A stretch of DNA of 64,000 nt. Source: Candidatus Zixiibacteriota bacterium. Its GTDB lineage: Bacteria > Zixibacteria > MSB-5A5 > GN15 > FEB-12. The notes under the pieces were generated by a model. It made no database searches and was not told the DNA's origin. It saw nothing but the letters and a program-made list of their open reading frames with translations. Numbering within the stretch: the first letter of the stretch is position 1; each line of letters begins with the position of its first letter. Shown in pieces: positions 59,831 to 64,000 of the stretch. The translations under genes were made by a program, and so were the position numbers. The DNA is taken from contig JBFLZR010000003.1 in the NCBI GenBank assembly GCA_040756055.1, forward strand, positions 169,260 to 233,259, written 5' to 3'.

Positions 59831-59878
59831 ACCGTATCTAATAACGAAGCAGCGGGTTATGGCGATATATGGGCTGGG

Positions 59879-61594
59879 CTAAAACACCAGATCGAGCGAG
59901 AGGGTGTCAACACCGCGCTCGACAACCACTACGGTCGAATCGCCGGGGGAAAATTTGCCCAGAGCGCTCATGTAATCATAGATGTCGCCAATGGCATTAT
60001 CACCGATCCGGATAATAACATCACCCTCGATAACACCCGCTTTCGCGCCCGGACGGTCCGGTATGACACCATCGACACGAACTCCCTTAACCTCGGCCAC
60101 GTGGTCCGGCATCACCCCCAGACTCACGGAAAATTGCGAGCGTCGTTTGCCCATGCCGCTGTCTTTCGTTTTCTGGAAGGTAAGCGGAGAATCGATAGCA
60201 TCGAAATGGTCAATTATATCACGGGCGAGCTGTGTCACGCGGACAATGCCGTGCGTATCGATTCGCTCGATATCATCGGTGGGCTTGTGATAATCACTGT
60301 GCGGGCCGGTGAAGAAGGTCATCGATGGAATCCCGCGGTTGTAAAACGGGGTGTGATCCGATGGTCCCACGCCGGACTCTTTGAGAGAGAGCTTGAGGTG
60401 ATCGTAAGAAACGCTGTCGAAGAACGTCTTGAACTCTTCGCAGGTTCCGGTGCCCATGATAGCCAGTCCATCCTGGTCGGCCAGTCGCCCGATCATATCG
60501 AGGTTGAGCATCATTCGGACTTTCGAGGAATCTATGGTCATGTTCTTGGCGAAGTGGGTCGAGCCGAGCACGCCGGCTTCTTCACCGGAGAAAGCGATGA
60601 AAAGCAGCGAATAATGAAGGCGATCGCGCTCAGATGAATAGTGGCGGGCCAGTTCGAGCATGACGGCTACGCCCGACGCGTTGTCATCGGCGCCGTTGTG
60701 AATCATCTTTTCTTCGCCTTTGTACATCGATGATGGTCCGCCCCAGCCCAGATGGTCATAGTGGGCGCCGATTATGACTGTCGTGTCGCTTCGCCCGGGG
60801 ATGAAACCAATGACGTTGTATGATGTATCGCGGACACGGATAAGCTCGGTCGCGCCGGTCACCGACGATATCAACGGCTCATCGATTGACAAGCCAAGTT
60901 TCTCCAGCCCGGCGCGTTTCAGCCAGAGAACGGGGATGTCTTTGGCATGGACGAAAGCGGCCGGTTCATCTTTGATGGCATCGTCTTTGTCCGAGGGTGT
61001 GATGAAGATAATCGCCGATGCTTCGTGCTCGACGGCGTTGTTGATCTTGTCGGTAATCGCGGAGTACTTGTCGAAGTCGATGCCCTCGTGTTGATCTTTG
61101 GGAGGGGAGAAGCGACGGACGAGTACCGCCTTGCCGGCGACATCTATGCCTTCGTAGTCATCGTAGTCGCCTTCATTTTCCGCGACCGTGATGCCATAGC
61201 CGGCATCGACAACGGATTCGAAGTCAAGAGCGGCGGCGGTGTCGGATTGAAGAAGCGGCTGGTAGTCATCGAAAAGCACAAGGGGTGTGCCGTTGATGCT
61301 GAGCTTGTTGCCGGGGCCGAGGTCGATGCGCTTTATGAAGTCATAGGCTTGAAGGTAGTCGTCATCATCCCCTGTCGGCGCCAGGCCCGCCCCGACAAAA
61401 ACATTCTGGATATACTGCCCGGCTTTCCATTCGCCGATTTCGCCGACCTCGCGGCCCTCAAGGGAGTCATCGGCGAGCACCGAAATATGGCGATAGACTG
61501 AATCAGCCGTGATAAGATATGGTGAACCGGCCGCACTTGAATTTGTTACAGCGAGTACGAGCAAACTAAACAGAGCGTATGTGAATGAGCGCAT
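59879..61594 (-). CDS. Exported M28-family aminopeptidase with PDZ domain
   Basis: 571 residues with signal peptide; GGAAAGGA precedes ATG 61594. Catalytic M28 domain: IIGAHYDHLGWGG, NGADDNASGVAVMLELARH, IAFSGEEAGVLGS, LNLDMIGRL and GPSDHTPFYNRGIPSMTFFTG give the metal ligands His, Asp, Glu, Asp and His. A PA-type insert lies before it (about 130-235). The C-terminal 85 residues (VKGVRVDGVIPDRPGAKAG, GDVIIRIGD) form a PDZ-like domain, probably for substrate or partner binding. Likely periplasmic or secreted peptide digestion. Its own promoter is visible. Confidence 0.92.
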   Translation of the reverse strand: MRSFTYALFSLLVLAVTNSSAAGSPYLITADSVYRHISVLADDSLEGREVGEIGEWKAGQYIQNVFVGAGLAPTGDDDDYLQAYDFIKRIDLGPGNKLSINGTPLVLFDDYQPLLQSDTAAALDFESVVDAGYGITVAENEGDYDDYEGIDVAGKAVLVRRFSPPKDQHEGIDFDKYSAITDKINNAVEHEASAIIFITPSDKDDAIKDEPAAFVHAKDIPVLWLKRAGLEKLGLSIDEPLISSVTGATELIRVRDTSYNVIGFIPGRSDTTVIIGAHYDHLGWGGPSSMYKGEEKMIHNGADDNASGVAVMLELARHYSSERDRLHYSLLFIAFSGEEAGVLGSTHFAKNMTIDSSKVRMMLNLDMIGRLADQDGLAIMGTGTCEEFKTFFDSVSYDHLKLSLKESGVGPSDHTPFYNRGIPSMTFFTGPHSDYHKPTDDIERIDTHGIVRVTQLARDIIDHFDAIDSPLTFQKTKDSGMGKRRSQFSVSLGVMPDHVAEVKGVRVDGVIPDRPGAKAGVIEGDVIIRIGDNAIGDIYDYMSALGKFSPGDSTVVVVERGVDTLSLDLVF

Positions 61595-61632
61595 TGGAAT
61601 CCTTTCCTTATTGGTAGTAAGACAACGGCCGG

Positions 61633-61661
61633 AATATACAGTGAATACCCGCGGTTGTCAT
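61633..61661 (-). promoter_or_regulatory. Promoter of the M28 peptidase gene
   Basis: Minus strand ATGACA (plus 61656-61661), 17 bases, TATATT (61633-61638), each five of six to consensus. The leader is about 30 bases. Confidence 0.55.
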
Positions 61662-61713
61662 GGATTTTGATTGCGCCGGGTTTATCGTCATACGTACCAT
61701 TGAGTAAAACATA

Positions 61714-61743
61714 TTGGACAATATCGGTTTTTGTTGTTATACT
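61714..61743 (+). promoter_or_regulatory. Promoter of the TPR protein gene
   Basis: TTGGAC (61714-61719), 18 bases, TATACT (61738-61743), facing away from the M28 promoter. Confidence 0.45.
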
Positions 61744-61793
61744 TACGGACTGATAAAGTGAAACGGAAAATGTTCTAAGACATAAGGGTACAG

Positions 61794-62342
61794 GTGCTTA
61801 AGATGAAGCGTTCCAGCAGAGATATTCTGGTGATTGTCGGTGTTCTGATTGTTGTGGCGGTTGGCTATTTTCTCTTCAAAGAGCCATCGCCGCTATCCAA
61901 ACAAGAGGCGGCTGTGGAGTTTGAACATCCCGATGTTGAGGGGATGGATAGAAACGCTATGCCATCGCTGGCGAACTTTCCGACTGATTATGAGTCACTG
62001 GTGCAGCTTGGTAATCAGTTGATGGATCAGGGGAATTTTCCGATCGCGGCCGAGGCCTACAAGCGGGCATTGGCGATCGACCCTCGTGATCCCAATGTCC
62101 GCACGGATTTCGGCGCCTGTCTTCACGGGATGGGCCTTCAGCGACGGGCTATCGAAGAGTTTCACCGGGTGCTTACGGAGCATCCCGAACACGCTATCGC
62201 CAATTTCAATCTGGGGATAGTTTTTTACAACACCAAGACTCTGGATTCAGCGCGCTATTACTGGAAGGAGTATCTGAGGATTGAACCCGACGGTCAGGCC
62301 GCAGCTCAGGCCAAACAATATTTGGAGACGATAGGCGGTTAG
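61794..62342 (+). CDS. Membrane-anchored TPR protein
   Basis: 182 residues; GTG 61794 has AAGGG six bases upstream (ATG 61803 is the alternative). One N-terminal transmembrane helix (ILVIVGVLIVVAVGYFLF) is followed by an Ala/Glu/Pro linker and about three TPR units (YESLVQLGNQLMDQGNFPIA, VRTDFGACLHGMGLQRRAIE, AIANFNLGIVFYNTKTLDSA). The TPR part faces the periplasm if the helix is in the usual N-in orientation. A scaffolding role is expected; partners are unknown. The permease gene follows. Confidence 0.85.
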   Translation: MLKMKRSSRDILVIVGVLIVVAVGYFLFKEPSPLSKQEAAVEFEHPDVEGMDRNAMPSLANFPTDYESLVQLGNQLMDQGNFPIAAEAYKRALAIDPRDPNVRTDFGACLHGMGLQRRAIEEFHRVLTEHPEHAIANFNLGIVFYNTKTLDSARYYWKEYLRIEPDGQAAAQAKQYLETIGG

Positions 62343-62376
62343 TATTCTTACGCTACTTCAAAATTTCGCCGGGTCA

Positions 62377-63405
62377 GTGTGGGCAATGCTCGTTGACTCG
62401 GCGTTTTTGCTCTTAGTCGGGATAGCCCTGGCCGGGCTGGTGCGGGTGCTGCTCAATGAGGCCAGTGTGCGCAGATTTCTGACCGGCTCGAAATCAGCGG
62501 TGGTGCTGAAATCGGCGCTGCTTGGGATTCCGCTGCCGTTGTGCTCGTGCTCGGTGGTGCCGGTTGCCTATGAACTCCGCAAGTCCGGCCTCAGCAGAGG
62601 CGGCACGACGGCATTTCTGGTGTCTACCCCGGAGACCGGTGTCGATTCCATTCTACTGACCTACTCGCTGACCGATCCGCTTATGACGGTTGCCAGACCG
62701 ATTACGGCGTTCGTAACGGCTATGGCGGCCGGGCTGGCGGTGGAACTGTCACCCTGGGTAGACGTCAGCGTTGAAGAGCCTGCCGGCGCATGCACAGACG
62801 ACTGCTGCAGCCCTGTCAGGGCGAATGCGAACACGGAATCCCGGTCTCTCGGGCAGAAGATTGTCGATGGTCTCAAGTATGCTTTTGGGGATTTGATGGA
62901 TGATCTCGCGCCATATTTATTTATCGGTTATCTGCTGGCGGGCGTGGCGGCACTTTTACTTGGCGACCAGTTTGGCGCGATACCCGAGACATTCCGAAGC
63001 GGGTGGGGCAGTTATGTGGGAGCGGTGGTAGTCGGGCTGCCGCTTTATATCTGCGCGACATCATCGACACCGCTCGCCGCGGTGCTGTTGACTTTCGGGT
63101 TTTCGCCGGGAGCGGTACTGGTGTTTCTGCTGGTCGGTCCGGCGACCAATGTGGCTTCGCTCACAGTAGTGAGGAAGATTCTCAAAGGGCGGGCAACGCT
63201 CGTTTATCTGGCGGCGATTGTCGTGATCTCGATTCTCTGTGGCCTGGTTTTTGACGCCGTGTACAGTTGGCTGGGCTACAGCCCGGTATACAGGTCCGGT
63301 GCGGAGAGCGATGCGGCTTCGGTGTGGGGGGTTGTGTCGGCTGTGGTTTTTTCGGTTTACGTGGTGTATCTCACCTTCCGCAAGTTGCTCCGGCGCGTTT
63401 TTTAG
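62377..63405 (+). CDS. SO_0444-type permease (putative metal efflux, UPF0718/DUF318)
   Basis: 342 residues. About eight membrane helices in two halves, each with a signature: PLPLCSCSVVPVAYELRKSG with TPETGVDS in the first half, and LPLYICATSSTPLAAVLL with VGPATNVASL in the second. The central hydrophilic loop contains CTDDCC, possibly a metal site. Related proteins are linked to copper/zinc efflux or arsenic resistance. Homology seems to begin upstream of the GTG chosen here (codons from 62335 continue the amphipathic N terminus), so an unusual start codon, perhaps ATT 62344 after AGGCGG, may be used. Confidence 0.85.
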   Translation: MWAMLVDSAFLLLVGIALAGLVRVLLNEASVRRFLTGSKSAVVLKSALLGIPLPLCSCSVVPVAYELRKSGLSRGGTTAFLVSTPETGVDSILLTYSLTDPLMTVARPITAFVTAMAAGLAVELSPWVDVSVEEPAGACTDDCCSPVRANANTESRSLGQKIVDGLKYAFGDLMDDLAPYLFIGYLLAGVAALLLGDQFGAIPETFRSGWGSYVGAVVVGLPLYICATSSTPLAAVLLTFGFSPGAVLVFLLVGPATNVASLTVVRKILKGRATLVYLAAIVVISILCGLVFDAVYSWLGYSPVYRSGAESDAASVWGVVSAVVFSVYVVYLTFRKLLRRVF

Positions 63406-63447
63406 TTTTATCTTGTCCGGCGGCCCGCTCCGATTTTCTTTTCTGCT

Positions 63448-64000
63448 ATGATGGCAGGCGTAAAGAAACCTCAGTGGCTGGAGGGGATGATTGACTTTTT
63501 CTTTCCGCCCCTGTGTCTGGGCTGCGGCGAGTACACTGAGAACGAAGGCTCTATCTGCGGGCGCTGCCTGAAAGCAATCGAGACATTCGACCGGCCGTTC
63601 TGTTTAAACTGTATGAGTATCATCCCGGCCGGCCACAAGTGCACTATCTGCAAAGGTGATTCACTGCCGCTTTTTGCCTATGGCAACTACACCAGTCCGC
63701 TGGAGGATATCGTCATTCAGTTCAAGTTCAAGGGTATCAAAACGCCGGCGAAGTACTTCGCCCGGCTGCTCCATGAGCAGTTCGCGCCGGTGGTGGAAGA
63801 ATTGGGCAGTATGACCCTGGCGCCGATTCCTCTTCATCCGTCGCGCGAAAGCCGTCGCGGTTACAATCAGGCAGAGTTGTTAGCGCGTGAATTGGCGCAA
63901 ATTTTTGGCTACGCCACGCAGGCCGACCTGCTGAGGCGAATCAAGTTGCGTAAAGAACAGGCGCGGCTCAACCACAAAGAGAGGGTGGCGAATATCAGGG
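63448..64000 (+). CDS. comF: ComF-family phosphoribosyltransferase-like protein (runs off window)
   Basis: 184 codons are visible from ATG 63448 to the window end. The N terminus has two cysteine pairs (CLGCGE, CGRC) and later CLNC and CTIC, the zinc-ribbon of ComF, then FAYGNYTSPLEDIVIQFKFKG and the signature PIPLHPSRESRRGYNQAELLA. ComF is needed for DNA uptake in competent bacteria but is also common in species not known to be competent. The C-terminal PRPP-loop region lies beyond the window. No SD is clear. Confidence 0.9.
   Translation, partial: MMAGVKKPQWLEGMIDFFFPPLCLGCGEYTENEGSICGRCLKAIETFDRPFCLNCMSIIPAGHKCTICKGDSLPLFAYGNYTSPLEDIVIQFKFKGIKTPAKYFARLLHEQFAPVVEELGSMTLAPIPLHPSRESRRGYNQAELLARELAQIFGYATQADLLRRIKLRKEQARLNHKERVANIR

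Larger units (their letters stand above)
59408..59878. other. 471-base non-coding stretch with repeat elements
   Basis: Between the M28 gene and the 831-residue gene. The first 200 bases show nothing clear except the SD of the downstream minus-strand gene. From 59626 on it holds inverted-orientation copies of the island repeats (palindrome C, hairpin A twice, a TCCCGC/GCGGGA hairpin, and part of repeat B). Confidence 0.7.

Noticed and set aside
54860-61594. Prophage or genomic island with integrase
   Set aside because: Apart from the single ORF6N gene there are no phage structural, integrase or tRNA-att features; the other genes look chromosomal.

Overview
The window looks like a chromosomal segment of an uncultured Gram-negative, probably anaerobic or facultative bacterium with moderately high GC. 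Evidence for a Gram-negative envelope is an MsbA-type exporter followed by LPS-type glycosyltransferases, an outer-membrane barrel, a lipoprotein and many signal peptides. Evidence for anaerobic carbon metabolism is a one-chain pyruvate:ferredoxin oxidoreductase, phosphotransacetylase, an ATP-type-like PEP carboxykinase and a mitochondrial-type citrate synthase. A promoter palindrome fits the LexA box I recall for Fibrobacter. Together with gene content this suggests the FCB superphylum, possibly candidate phylum Zixibacteria. That placement is inference; no rRNA or tRNA gene was found.

Layout. 1-172: start of a secreted protein leaving the window. 335-3430: a promoter with a LexA-like operator, a 70-residue zinc ribbon and a Ski2/Hel308-like helicase. 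3617-14714: a Lon protease with a decayed ATPase site, miaB, a GAF/receiver pseudokinase, an HDOD protein with an orphan phosphoacceptor domain, aroC and pepA. 14783-21655 (minus): beta-propeller, outer-membrane barrel, PFOR, dcd and an Rrf2 regulator. 21879-28758 (plus): corrinoid adenosyltransferase, SDR protein, trxB, a candidate structured RNA and two membrane histidine kinases. 28830-40437 (minus): citrate synthase, FAD oxidase, FmdB, then a tight operon (flotillin, aminotransferase/PEPCK-like fusion, ndk, PEPCK), then pta and prfB with its programmed frameshift. 40608-45519: MBL hydrolase, PHP phosphoesterase, alkyladenine glycosylase, glutamate dehydrogenase, site-2 protease and lipoprotein. 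45599-54859: msbA, five glycosyltransferases and rel. 54860-59878: islands of hairpin repeats around an ORF6N gene and a large unknown exported protein. 59879-64000: M28/PDZ peptidase, TPR protein, SO_0444-type permease and the start of comF.

How the genes fit together. Central carbon flow at the pyruvate/acetyl-CoA/oxaloacetate node is concentrated here: PFOR, Pta, citrate synthase, PEPCK, the aminotransferase-PEPCK fusion and glutamate dehydrogenase. A CRP/FNR-type palindrome lies over the predicted citrate synthase start site and a second lies upstream of prfB. Several genes (aroC, the MBL hydrolase, the second histidine kinase) have a -10 box so close to the ATG that their mRNAs are probably leaderless or nearly so.

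Most unusual items: the aminotransferase fused to a PEPCK/HprK-like domain inside an operon that also has PEPCK and NDK; the Lon with altered Walker A, Walker B, sensor-1 and sensor-2 residues but an intact Ser-Lys dyad; the hairpin-repeat islands with compensatory changes; the three-way-junction RNA candidate at 24599-24668; and the split signalling modules (pseudokinase with receiver beside HDOD with orphan DHp).
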